Below are positions 23,584-33,948 of a stretch of 64,000 nucleotides of DNA, in pieces; the stretch's first letter is position 1; each line of letters opens with the position of its first letter. This DNA comes from Astropecten irregularis (taxonomy: Eukaryota; Echinodermata; Asteroidea; Paxillosida; Astropectinidae), in NCBI GenBank assembly GCA_963971285.1, contig OZ020245.1, positions 20,722,983 to 20,786,982 of the forward strand, in the 5' to 3' direction. The position numbers were made by a program, and so were the translations under genes. Below the pieces are notes generated by a model, which was not told the DNA's origin, did no database searches, and worked only from the letters and a program-made list of their open reading frames with translations.

Positions 23584-24430
23584 GCACAGCAAAACAACAC
23601 ACAACACAAGCAATGCAACACTCGCCATGCAATGCAATGCAATGCAGCGCAACACAACATAACACAAGACAATGCAAGACGAGACAACGCAATGCAACAC
23701 AATACAGCATCACAACACATCAAGGCAAAGTATTTGGAAGCACATTCAACCAAACACAAAGCTACACAACACAATGCAATGTAGACACTGTAACAACACA
23801 ATTATGCTACAGAACACAGCACAACGCTTTGCATTGCAGCACAACACTACACTATGCAGCACAGCACAAATGCAGCACAATGCTATGCAATGCAGCACAA
23901 TGCTGCGCAATGCAGCACAACGCTACACTATGCAGCACAATGCTACAGAACACAGCACAACGCTTTGCATTGCAGCACAACACTACACTATGCAGCACAG
24001 CACAAATGCAGCACAATGCTATGCAATGCAGCACAATGCTGCGCAATGCAGCACAACGCTACACTATGCAGCACAATGCTATGCAATGCAGCACAACGCT
24101 ACGCAATGCAGCACAACACTACACTATGCAGCACAATGCTGCGCAATGCAGCACAATGCTATGCAATGCAGCACAACACTACGCAATGCAGCACAACGCT
24201 ACGCAATGCAGCACAACGCTATGCAATGCAGTACAACGCTATGCAATGCAGCACAACCCTATGCAATGCAGCACAATGCTATGCAATGCAGCACAACGCT
24301 ATGCAATGCAGCACAACGCTATGCAATGCAGCACAATGCTATGCAATGCAGCACAACGCTATGCAATGCAGCACAACGCTATGCAATGCAGCACAACGCT
24401 ATGCAATGCAACACTATGTAACATGGCACA
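23584..24430. repeat. 20-bp tandem array (satellite-like), about 850 bp
   Basis: The unit is GCACAACGCTATGCAATGCA with variants at a few positions (ACG/ATG/ACA and TATGC/TGCGC/TACAC). The left 200 bp is degenerate CAACACAA-type sequence. The block 23806-23941 is repeated without visible change at 23942-24077, a 136-bp higher-order duplication. Because 20 is not a multiple of 3, the open frames (273, 249 and 207 codons) cycle through all three phases of the repeat and are not genes. Confidence 0.96.
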
Positions 24431-24576
24431 TTAATCGTTCAATGCAGTGCACTATGGATAAAATATCAAATTCATGATGATTTCAATACTGATGGCCATT
24501 CAGCACATTTTCATAAGTAAGCTATTGTAATAATTATGTCTTTCATAAATTTCATTCACTTTTCTCTATAACACAG

Positions 24577-24655
24577 GTTCTGACAGCAAAGTCCCCCATC
24601 GCTCCATTTGTCAGTCTGGTCTACACAATACAAGACAAAGGCATCGTACTCCAAG
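24577..24655 (+). CDS. RAD51B: RAD51B penultimate or late exon (C-terminal beta strands)
   Basis: The exon has 79 bp and runs from phase 0 to phase 1. It encodes VLTAKSPIAPFVSLVYTIQ followed by DKGIVLQ and the first base of a G/A/E-type codon. This corresponds to the end of the ATPase core, recalled in vertebrate RAD51B as ILIAKSPLAPFTSFVYTIKEEGLVLQ-like text. Splice sites are CTATAACACAG/GTT and CCAAG/GTAAGC. In human RAD51B, transcript isoforms diverge after this point through alternative last exons (as I recall), and a phase-1 end is consistent with that. The intron before it is about 12 kb and contains a 200-N gap and a 20-bp tandem array that ends about 150 bp before the acceptor. Confidence 0.92.
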
Positions 24656-24771
24656 GTAAGCAGACTCTCTCATTCTGTTTCATCCAGGAGGTAACCGATG
24701 GCAACTGCATGTCCCAGTGCATTCTGGGAATCTCAATCCACAGCCTTATACAAAATTTGAATTGAATTGAA

Positions 24772-24924
24772 TAGCGCTCCGCACTAATGACGTCACAAAA
24801 TCCCCGGATGTCAGACAAACATTGTCTCACGCACGTAGTGTACATGCACACGCACAAATGTTTTCATGGTTGCAATGTTTGTCTGAGATCGGGTGCTATT
24901 TTTAGTGCAAGTGCGGAGCGCTAT
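24772..24924. mobile_element. F copy 2
   Basis: ATAGCGCTCCGCACTAATGA to AAGTGCGGAGCGCTAT, with GGATGTCAGACAAACATTG and its near inverse CAATGTTTGTCTGAGATC inside, so the element folds on itself. Confidence 0.88.
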
Positions 24925-26209
24925 TGCCTATCGCTATACACCAAGAACCTGAATACATCAAACATACACCAGACACAGGAAAAATTTCAAGTTTTTTTGA
25001 TTGATTTTTAAACCCACTTGAAAATCATGTATTCCAGCAGATGGTGACACTACTCATATATTCTGTCCCCTGTCACACGACCTTAGACAGAGAATTATTA
25101 TTCCTATTCATAACAAGAATGTCATGGATTAGAACAATATCAGAGGTATACTTAACCCACATAATATTCCCCGTGCATATTATAATGGTCGACCCAGACT
25201 TTTAGTGCTGGGGACGTACGTGTACGTACGGCTGGTTTGAGTGTTGAGTCGTGATTTTTTGTCTCCAATGCTGATTCTTATTTCTCTGCCCCCGAGTCAT
25301 GCATGCTATGCCAGTGATCAATAGATCATTATATTTTACAATGTTCATCATAAAGCCATTTGTTTTTCTTCCATGTTTTTTTTTCTGTTTTTTTTATTTT
25401 TTTTTTTACAAATAACTAATTAGCCATCTGTTGCCCTGTAGAGGTAATCACGACTGCATGCTGTACCCAGTCTGATTGTAAAGTTGATAAAGGAGCAGCC
25501 CCCCCCCCCCCCAATAACAAAAAATGTACAGTTGATGTTATGACGTGATTTACGTCACGGATGGATTCCAATGCACATAATATGTAATTTGTATGATCAT
25601 AGTAACGGCAAGGCAGCAGCAGCACTGGAAATGTAATGTATGTATGCTATCGTGATGTGACTTATGATGAGTGCCGGAAAATGTATAATGCCTAATTGAG
25701 TCTGGCCAGCTGTTAGTCTGAGTATCACCCATTCTACTCCATGCCGTGCCACACTACGTACGAACGTCATCTGATACATGCATGCATGCAAATTTTATGC
25801 AACGCGGCACATCAGCCAATCGGATCTGTTTTGAGAACATTTCCGTCAGGATCGTGACGGAGGAGGATGTTGATTGGTCAATTTTGTGCATCTGCGCAGC
25901 AGCAGCTATCTACGTGATAGACGCGCTCGCCAAACGGTACAATATAGTAGATGCCCCCCGATTGGTCAAAACTTAGAGAGATCAGTGGTGGGTTGGCTTG
26001 CATAATTAATCAGGAAATCTGCATGCATGTGATAGACGCTTGCTGGCTGTACGGCGAGTGCTTCTATCACATAGACTAGCCAGATGTAGGGCAGGAAGTG
26101 TAAATGTTACCAAATGTCAACCCCGACCCCACCCTTCCATAAGCCTATCCCCCACCCTCCTCTTTATCTGCCTTACCTTGCCTGGCAAGTGGCAAATGGC
26201 AAGAAGTGG

Positions 26210-26378
26210 AATAGGGCTCCGCGCTCGAGCTATTTATAGAATACGCCATTCGGTATCAATAGCTATAGTTACCCGGATGTTCGGACAAATATCGCAACAT
26301 TTACGTGTAAGTTAATGGGCAACGTGCGACTTGTTTGTCCAAACTTCTGAATGTGACGTCACGAGCGCGGAGCCCTTT
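26210..26378. mobile_element. E copy 1
   Basis: AATAGGGCTCCGCGCTCGAG to GTCACGAGCGCGGAGCCC. Inner inverse pair: ATGTTCGGACAAATAT and TTGTTTGTCCAAACTTC. E shares its end plan and the GTGACGTCAC block with F. Confidence 0.88.
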
Positions 26379-26423
26379 TGGTAGGAGTTGGGACTTGGGA
26401 CTTGTGATAACTTGTACATGGAC

Positions 26424-26584
26424 TCCTGATGGTCTCCTAAAGATGACTAGAGCAGGATAGTCGAAACGTTGAGACCTTACGAGAAGTGCGAACAAAATAG
26501 AAGTGCGAAAGTGCGAACGATTCTTACATGGTGTTTTCGCAAACTGATCCACATACCAATTGTCACCATGCAAAGCCTCAAATC
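26424..26584. mobile_element. G copy 2, right half
   Basis: GTCGAAACGTTGAGACCTTA, AGAAGTGCGAAAGTGCGAAC, GGTGTTTTCGCAAACTGATC, then ACCAATTGTCACCATGCAAA, which is the inverse of the left margin of other G copies. Confidence 0.8.
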
Positions 26585-27113
26585 TAACTTGTATATGGTT
26601 AATCGGTCTCAGCATGTATTATATATGTCAGCTATTTCATCTACAAAATCAGGAAAAAGTGATAACATTATATAAACATTCCTCTGCCAAACCTATCAGG
26701 AGAAAAATGATTGAAACAGGTGAAAATGACAAGTGCGTTTAATATAATGACATTCTGTAATCATCTGTTTCATATCGCTGGAGTAGTTACATTTGCATAT
26801 ATAAAGGTTATTTGGACTTTTTTGCTGGTATGATCTTACAATAATGCTGGGCGCAATTACTATATCAAAGTGCATGTTTATTGCATCCGTGATGTAAAGC
26901 ATAATAATTTGTTTGTTTTTCAGTACTCTGTGAACAATTGGTACTTTCACGAAATGTTTTCTTGAAACTTATACTGGTATGCTGGTTTGGGTAAACAATA
27001 ATGAAAATTTCTCAGAATATAGTGATTTGTTATCATACTTTGGAAATACAAAACATTAAAACAAAACAAAGCAAACACACAACAACAAAACACACACACT
27101 TTAGAGGGACTGA

Positions 27114-27340
27114 TCCTGCTTAGCACAGAAATTTGCTAACCATGAAATTTCTGTTTTGATAAAAACAGGATTTACAACCAAATTTTCATTCACTGTGCAT
27201 CACTTTTGATTGTTCTTTGGCTGATGTTCGCTGACCATGAATATCAAATGGAATTTTCAATGGTGGTTTGTTTTATTGAGCAAGACTTTTTGTGCTGAGC
27301 AATTCTTTTGTGCTGAACAGCTCCATGAAATTGGCCCCCC
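27114..27340. mobile_element. C copy 4, worn left end
   Basis: The left terminus is decayed (GGGACTGATCCTGCTTAGC) and the right is CTCCATGAAATTGGCCCCC. Interior as in other C copies. Confidence 0.78.
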
Positions 27341-27592
27341 AGTTCAGTGTAGCCTAGTCAAAAATTGAAAATATGGATGTGAGTCACGTAGATTACCATT
27401 ATAAGGGAGAATCGTTGATAAATGGTTTTAAATGTTGTACAGTGAGAATCGCTTCAGAGAGAATGTACCCACATCTACAACTGCATTCATCATCATAGCC
27501 CACTAAACTAGCTGTTCCAAGTCTTCACATCAGTATGTTAATATAGAGCCTACTCTCATAGACATGCGGGGAATTAACAGTTCAAAATAAGA

Positions 27593-27784
27593 TCATTGAA
27601 TTCTCCCGAGATAATCGCGATCGATGATTTCCGGCGCTGGCCGTACTTGTTTATATTTAGATGGTTTTTCCTCTGGTACAGGAATTCTTGAATCCCACGG
27701 TCTGCTTAAACGGTAGTTAGATGATGTTGCGATAAGGTGATGCATGGGAATTTTTGTGCACACTCGGGAAGAAACGGCCATCAA
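27593..27784 (-). CDS. Unrecognised small open frame (62-63 codons)
   Basis: The minus-strand frame reads MAVSSRVCTKIPMHH and later RPWDSRIPVPEEKP and APEIIDRDYLGRIQ, then stops. Its composition (proline, arginine, charged residues, no runs) looks more protein-like than most frames in this window and is not repeat-derived. It could be a short exon or microprotein gene, but there is no family assignment and no clear splice or promoter evidence; chance is the main alternative. Confidence 0.15.
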   Translation of the reverse strand: MMAVSSRVCTKIPMHHLIATSSNYRLSRPWDSRIPVPEEKPSKYKQVRPAPEIIDRDYLGRIQ

Positions 27785-27939
27785 CTGCGTTCCGGCCTAC
27801 GAGGCATTCATTCCCTACTGTGCATATGAAGTATCCCGGCAGCCATGGGTGCACTTTCAATAAAGTATTTCCCAGAAACGGTATTTCTGATAGATTGGTC
27901 ACACTTCCGAGAGAAAGCGAAAGAAAACCAAAATTATAA
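27736..27939 (+). CDS. Unrecognised open frame opposite to the 27593 frame
   Basis: Open from 27736 with no ATG until codon 'HMKYPG'; it includes GKKRPSTAFRPTRHSFPTVH and ends LPRESERKPKL. It partly overlaps the minus-strand frame, so at most one is likely to be real. No acceptor with a good pyrimidine tract is seen just upstream. No domain is recognised. Confidence 0.12.
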   Translation, partial: GDAWEFLCTLGKKRPSTAFRPTRHSFPTVHMKYPGSHGCTFNKVFPRNGISDRLVTLPRESERKPKL

Positions 27940-28389
27940 TCATATGACGAGATTGTTTTGGTATGCGTGGAGATTTCCGGTCATAGGCCCTACGCACATC
28001 GTGAAACAGGTTTTAGATTAGCCATCATGGATCAGCTGTGCTGGTCAGTCATCGTAGTGATTTAACATCCTTGGAATGTGTGTGGGAATAGATAGTTGCT
28101 AAATTTCTAATGATATCATTGAATTGAGACTTTCAATGTTAATTTTGTAAGATTCCCCTAACCCCACCTCAACTTGCCAGGATAAAAGTGTAAATATGCA
28201 GTTTATATTATAATGCCCTTCACAAAATGGCTAGCATTATTATCTTGTTTTCAATTCTATTATTAAGCGGCAAACATGATAATTTGTTAAAACACACGTG
28301 GAAATAGCGTTACAGTTTCGCACAGATAGCTAGGTTTCTGGCAGTATTTTGAAGCAGCAATTTGTATAAATGCTCCATTTGTTGTGCAG

Positions 28390-28565
28390 CCGCCGAGCTA
28401 TGGGAGGCCAGCTTTAACATAATTATGGAAGATGTTTCTGGCTACATGAAAGCACCCCCTCTAGTGTCCAGTAATTCAGAGGAAGCCAGTTTAGGAAGTC
28501 ACTGCAGTCACCTTAAATACCTCCCTCATTTGAGTCATTCTCGTCAATTTTGGCTGAGACCATGA
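28390..28565 (+). CDS. RAD51B: Candidate RAD51B terminal exon with stop codon
   Basis: After an acceptor-like TCCATTTGTTGTGCAG, a frame opens in exactly the phase needed to follow the exon ending at 24655 (g/cc makes alanine). It encodes about 58 residues, starting AELWEASFNIIMEDVSGYM, and ends in TGA at 28563-28565. Vertebrate RAD51B tails are short, isoform-specific and poorly conserved, so little similarity is expected and I see none that is decisive. Phase compatibility has a one-in-three chance of arising at random. No polyadenylation signal is seen close by; the nearest AATAAA-like string (near 28880) lies inside an E element. An alternative is that the true last exon is elsewhere, or that the transcript ends in read-through sequence after 24655. 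Confidence 0.38.
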
Positions 28566-28755
28566 AACTGTACAAAATGTTAGGTATACTCTCTGGAACT
28601 TTTATTGCACAGGAGTGGAATACATACTGTGGACCTCACGACCACATAATGCAGGATGCCAAGACGTTATGTGGACTTGCACACGTCCACATAATGTTTT
28701 GATGCCAACGAAAAGGCCAAAAGGAGAAATTTTAAATGTGTCTTTATCTGTCGCA

Positions 28756-28923
28756 AATAGGGCTCCGCTTGTGACGTAACATTCAGAAGTTCGGACAAAC
28801 AAGTCGCACATGGCCCCATTAACTTGCGCGTACGCTGTGATGTTTGTCCGAACATCCGGGTATCTATAGCTGTCGAGAATAAAAGGCGTATTCTATAATG
28901 AGCTTAAGCGTGGACCCCTATTG
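28756..28923. mobile_element. E copy 2 (inverted)
   Basis: AATAGGGCTCCGCTTGTGAC to AGCTTAAGCGTGGACCCCTATT, inverted relative to E copy 1. It lies about 190 bp after the stop of the candidate terminal exon. Confidence 0.86.
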
Positions 28924-29238
28924 AAGTTTATCATTCAAGGGATATTCGGTCCAAATTCCATCATGAAAAAAAAATGGGTTCAGTTCAAATACCAATGGTT
29001 TCAAGTTATCCATTTGGTCAGTACATGAGAACAAAGGGAAGTCCACATAAGGTATGTTAATCAAACATTAATGACTTTGGGGGTGTGTTTGGCAGTGGGC
29101 ATCTTCAACTATACAGACAAATCTCAGAGCATGAAATCTATTCTGCAAAAAATTAAAGGGATTTGAGAGATGGAAGTATCATGATGACATTATTCAGTGG
29201 GACAATGATTTAGTAATATTTACATTTCTGCACCCATC

Positions 29239-29404
29239 AAGGGCTCCACGCTTGAGCTATTTATAGAATACGCCCTTTATATCGACAGCTATAGTTACCC
29301 GGATAGTCGGACAAATTGCACGTTTACGTGTAAGTTAATTGGGCAACATGCGACATGGTTGTCCGAACATCTGAATGTGACGTCACGAGTGCGGAGCCCT
29401 ATTC
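29239..29404. mobile_element. E copy 3
   Basis: AAGGGCTCCACGCTTGAGCT to ACGAGTGCGGAGCCCTATT. Same orientation as E copy 1 and only about 315 bp from E copy 2. Confidence 0.87.
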
Positions 29405-29797
29405 TGTTGCACAGGTGGCTCCTTTCAATCCTATCTTTCTCCCTATGAGGGTCAAATGAGCAGGTCGGGACAACGTTTACTTCATGTGTTTTCTAAAACA
29501 TGGGTACAACATGCACCATCTTTTGTCTTTTGTAACAGTGCACTTCCAAAAATTATTTTCCAAATTGAAATTAAATTGCCAATTGTTTTTACGATGAAAG
29601 GAAGTTATGAATTTTAATGGATGGTTAACAGATTGTATTCTTTTTTGTTTCTGGCTTTGTCTGCTCAATCCAAAGATATATGAAGTGCACCATACACAAT
29701 GATTGGATTGGAAATGCATGTAACTGAGATTCCATTCTACAAACTGTCAGTTTTGTTGTTGTTTTTTGTGTGTTTTTAAAGCACCAATCAGAACAGG
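29405..29797. other. No gene seen
   Basis: An 80-codon minus-strand frame (29477-29719) has no recognisable protein feature; otherwise unremarkable sequence. Confidence 0.45.
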
Positions 29798-30143
29798 TAA
29801 AGGTAATATCATACTTTGATTTTTGTCAAAGAAATACAGATTCATGGGCAAAAATATCAAGGAAGATACAGTAACAGTCATCTGTGAAAATTTCAGTCCC
29901 ATACGGTGCCAATATTTTGAGAAAACAGTGAAAAACGGCCACAGTACTTCTTAAGTGTTTTCTCTTTTATTTTTGAAATAATTTTGGTCACTTGTTTTAC
30001 TCTTCTCTGGATAAATACAGCATTTCAGGCAGAACAATTTTAACAGTATGTTTCTACCATCACCATCTTTATACCCTGTAACTTAGGTAAATCTGTGAGG
30101 ATTTATGTTTCGGTATGCTACCAAAGTATGATATTACCTTTAA
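29798..30143 (+). mobile_element. A copy
   Basis: TAAAGGTAATATCATACTTT to CCAAAGTATGATATTACCTT plus TTAA. The central palindrome is reduced (TTTTTGAAATAATTTTGG). Confidence 0.87.
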
Positions 30144-31452
30144 AGGCACACATACATTTTTTGTTTTGGGGCTGGATATCTTTTAAAGAACTGTCAATCC
30201 TTGTTTTGGGATATTAATATTGTATTTCATTTCCCCCTCGTGGTTATGAGGAGCCTATATGGTCACCAGTCATTTTGTGAGCTGGTCCTTCTCTAGATCC
30301 TTTCTTATTCAGTTCCCAGCAAAACCCGCCGCAAGAAAAATATATTAACCATAGTCCCTGATGAAAAGAAAAGCTGATGCATGGTTGAAGTAAACAAGGC
30401 TGTAAGCCCAATTACTGAAACTCTGCTGATATAATGTTGAATGGTTACACCCAGTGATTACATGTACTACCCGGCTTCTTATCTTCATTTAGGAATCTTA
30501 CATTGCAGATGCATCTGAAAATCGGATGAGGAAGCCTTTGTGCTCTCCACCTTGCTGGGTCTATGGACAAAATAAAGGGGGTCATCAGTTTCGAGCCCTT
30601 TAATAGGCTTGTCCTATATCCAGTATTTAAGAAGCCCATAGACCTGTTTTGTCCCCCACTGCTGGTTTTTTTAAATACAAAAATGGAATCCGGCCTAAGG
30701 TGCTGCAAAAGAACCTTTGCTTTGTTGTGGGACTTAAATCCCTTTTCTTTTCATTTTAAATTTAATTTGTTCATATAAATCCTTGGTGCTTATCCCATGT
30801 ATATAGCCTAATCAGTACACCTGACTACAAAACCATGTACACCCCCACCCCAAACAAAAAACTCCCCCAAAACCAAATTCTGTGAAATATGAAATGATTC
30901 AGACCCTCCCACAGAAAAGCTTGTTGCATTCCTCGGACAGTTGCCCTGACAACCATGAGCAGACCTCAAGGGATAGACAGTTCCTTTTGTGTGTCTCTGG
31001 ACTGTGGCCCATTTTGTTGGAAAATTCCTCCGCAAAGAATGGACTTAGTGAGAATTTGGGGGCCGTTATCCCCCCCAGCTTAGACCCTCTGCTTTCATGT
31101 TCAGTCCCACTTCAGTCTGAATACTGAAGGAGGCCAAGTACCTGAGCTCAAGTAGGGATTTTGTTTTTTATCCGAGTCTAATTCTGCTGCTTTGTATTTC
31201 TGCAAATTGAGAGAGAACTGTACAATGGGTTTGTCTGTTTTGGACATGTATGTAAGCTCCTATTTATAAATCATGCATTTATGAATCATACTCACAATCA
31301 CATCTTTTATCCCCTGCAGACAACATTTGAAATATTGCAGACTTCCTACTTCAGCACTGAACTATATAAAACTGTTAAAATAGACACATCCCATTCTGAC
31401 AGCGGCGTATCTAGGGAAAATGGCGCTGGGGCAAGCATTAAAATAAAGCCCC
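30144..31452. other. No gene seen
   Basis: Several 70-87 codon frames on both strands overlap each other and have no domain. A C/A-rich patch lies at 30840-30870. Confidence 0.45.
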
Positions 31453-31630
31453 CAATAGGGCTCTGCGCTCGAGCTATTTATAGAATAGGCTATGCCCTTT
31501 GTTATTGACAGCTATAGTTACCCGGATGTTCGGACAAACATCACAACGTTTATGTTATGTTTTATGGGGGCCACGTGCGACTTGTTTGTCCGAACTTCTG
31601 AATGTAACGTCACAAGCGCGGAGCCCTATT
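31453..31630. mobile_element. E copy 4
   Basis: AATAGGGCTCTGCGCTCGAG to CACAAGCGCGGAGCCCTATT. The arms are well kept. Confidence 0.88.
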
Positions 31631-31973
31631 CCAACTTCTGATGCCAATGAAAAGCATTAGATTTGAAATTGGAATCTTTCTCTGTTTGTTCATTGTATTA
31701 GATTTACAATAACTTCAACAGTACAGCTACCCCCCCCACCCTTGTGTTTTTTGTGCCCCCTAAAAAGTGGCACCTGGGACATGTGCCCCTCTTTTCTATC
31801 ATTTGCAACAGTAATTGTTTGCATGTTTGGAGAGCTCCATGCTCAGAATTGCACATCCATGCTCAGAGTATGCAAAAAGGACCTGTCTGTCTGCTGCCCC
31901 CAATTTCTCAAAATGGTCCCATTGAGAGTGACTTAGTGTGAAATTCAGATCATCTGTTTAGCTACAATGTGAT

Positions 31974-32618
31974 AGACCACGTTTACACTTGATCGTGCTA
32001 GGGTGATCAAAGGAGGATCAGATCCCGCAAGGGCGATCAACAGCTAGTGTAAACGCAAGAGCGATCAGGATCTGATCCTCCTTTTTGATCGCCCTTCCAT
32101 GCGGGATCGAAGGGCGATCAGATCCTGCAAGGTGGATCAAAAAAATAAATGTAAACGCAAAGCAGGATCAGATCTAGCAATTTGGCTTGCTGACATCCGG
32201 TCTCGAATCCTGGCGGCCTAGAAAAAAACGAGAAACCCCGCGATATAAACAATCATCACATATAAACGGACAAGCGTCCCATAACACTGGTTTCAACATT
32301 ATTTCTCTGCACAAAAGAACAATTCCAATGGTACTCTGTCATCAGTACGCCATTTTGCATTACATGAAAGTTATCTGCAACGTTGAAGTCTGCAGTCATC
32401 ATCACGTTCCTCGCCGTTTCTGAAATCCCGTATTTAGTGATTTATTCCACGTAAGAACATCGTTTTTGAATAGGCATTTTTCCGTTTAACAGCGATGTGT
32501 AGAGGTGGATCAATGCACGATCAGACTCAGGTGTAAACGCATCAATAACTCCATGCCGGATCTGATCCTTCTCTGATCGTCCCCTAGCCGGATCAAGCTA
32601 GCCGTGTAAACACGGTCA
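31974..32618. mobile_element. R: GATC-rich element with GTTTACAC ends
   Basis: The ends are GACCACGTTTACACTTGATC and GATCAAGCTAGCCGTGTAAA followed by CACGGTC. Both subterminal zones (about 31980-32180 and 32510-32600) carry many GGATCAGATC, GATCCTCC and GTAAACGCA motifs in both orientations, while the centre is free of them. ATA occurs just outside both ends. Likely a non-autonomous element whose subterminal motifs bound a transposase (inference). The 78-codon frame inside is not recognisable. Confidence 0.75.
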
Positions 32619-33765
32619 TAGTCTGTAACAAGGCGATGTGGAATGCCTGTGCAAAGCGATATAGCCTCATAATGCCACTGTTTCCATGCAATTTGAGCCT
32701 CTTAAAAAAAATGTAATACTTTTTAATACTTTCACAAATTGTTTTATTCAGAAAGGAATGTTTTCAGATCTTTAATTCAACTGTATGTCAGAATAATGGC
32801 CAGGTGCTCAGGTTCAAAAGAGAAAACAAAACAAAAGCCTCGCAAATGTTCATCTTTTCGGCAATTTGAACATCATCATATTCTATGAATGATAATGGGT
32901 GCATCAGAAAGACTGTTTTCCCACATAGGTTACGTGTTTTTGTTGTACACCAATAAAAAAAGCAAGCCTCCAGGATTAAAATTCACTCATTTTGCGAATT
33001 ATCATACGGAAACTTGCTTTGCCAAAAATAAAACAAAATTAATAAATAAAAAATCAAAACACAGTCTCCCAGAATAACCCTTTAGCAATTTATTGATCAT
33101 CAAAATCAGATCAGTTCCCTTAATAAATTATAAACTTGTGAAAAAATAAAAAGAGGAAGAAAATTTTTTCAAATCTGATCAAAACTAACCCGGTAAAGTA
33201 TCAGCCAATTATGTTAGAGACAGTCCAGTGAGCGTATTATTCGGTCGGCCGAACCAGAGTGGTATTGACGTCATTGCTGCTGCTGCGCTTCAACCCGAGC
33301 CTTGGCTGACACTTCTTCTGAACAGTAATATGGGGCAGTTTCACTGCAGCTCATTGCCGGTGTCTCGCATTTTGCGGGATGGGAAGAGAAGAGGGAAAAT
33401 AAATAAATAAAATTGCAAGTAGCCAGCACACTAATAGACTAATCGTCTCGGTCATGCGTAAAAGCGGCATCTAGTTGGAGTTTTCTTGCAAGCTTGGCTT
33501 GACTTGTAGAACAAGGGCGTTGTACTTTACAGGCCAGAGTCACCGTAGGAGATGCCCTCCCCCCCCTCCCTTCCTATGCACCATCAGAGTCCAATGAGGA
33601 TTAGTTTGATTTGCCTACTAGATCCACAATTACATAAAAATGGAATCAAACTGAATGAAATCTGTGAGCTATACTGCCAAACTCTTTTAACCAATCAGCC
33701 CAACTCATAATAGAATTAACAGTATTGCTTCACATGTTGATTCTAGCACATGGCAGTTATTCCAA
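32619..33765. other. No gene seen
   Basis: Two 60-codon frames (32889-33077 and 33228-33410) are unremarkable. A CG-rich patch with GACGTCA lies at 33240-33310. Confidence 0.45.
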
Positions 33766-33948
33766 ATTAATAACGGGTATCAAAAAATTCAAAATAGAGG
33801 CTTTTCTCTTTGGTTTGGAAGTAGATTCTCTGGTTTGAAAAGGAAAACAGAGCTTCAGCTTCAATGAAAAACCACAATCTATATGTTTTCAGCATATGGA
33901 TTACAGAGCCTGAGCCTGAGCCTAAGCCTCCGTTTTGTAAACCCCCAC
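33766..33948. mobile_element. H copy 2, left end missing
   Basis: AACGGGTATCAAAAAATTCA, AGCTTCAGCTTCAATGAAAA, CAGCATATGGATTACAGA, then GAGCCTGAGCCTGAGCCT and CTCCGTTTTGTAAACCCC. One hexamer-bearing end remains. Confidence 0.8.

Larger units (their letters stand above)
12602..24576 (+). other. RAD51B intron, about 12 kb
   Basis: This intron lies between confident exons with matching phase 0. It is filled with repeats (P, B, C, L, A, M/N and H), homopolymer-rich patches near 15060-15110, 18065-18087, 18895-18930 and 21185-21230, an assembly gap and the 20-bp array at its 3' end. The true size is uncertain because of the gap. Confidence 0.8.
24656..28389 (+). other. Probable last RAD51B intron
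   Basis: The donor GTAAGC is clear, but the acceptor end depends on the candidate terminal exon at 28390. It contains F (24772-24924), E (26210-26378), the right part of G (26424-26584), C (27114-27340) and two short open frames near 27.6-27.9 kb. The stretch 24925-26209 has C, T and ATGC-rich simple tracts and no other recognised feature. Confidence 0.4.

Noticed and set aside
23584..24430. CRISPR array
   Set aside because: Contiguous tandem units without unique spacers, in a eukaryotic intron.
23557..24477. Open frames of 207-273 codons with repeated Met-Gln-Cys-Ser-Thr text
   Set aside because: They are translations of a 20-bp tandem repeat in several frames at once, with no start context, splice signal or domain.
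9579..24655. RAD51, DMC1, RAD51C or XRCC3 as the gene identity
   Set aside because: The block ALGNTWSHS-NTRLILQYLD and AKSPIAPF---VYTI fit RAD51B; RAD51 and DMC1 carry a GGNIIAHASTTRL-type motif and RAD51C an ALGESWGH-type one, as far as I recall.
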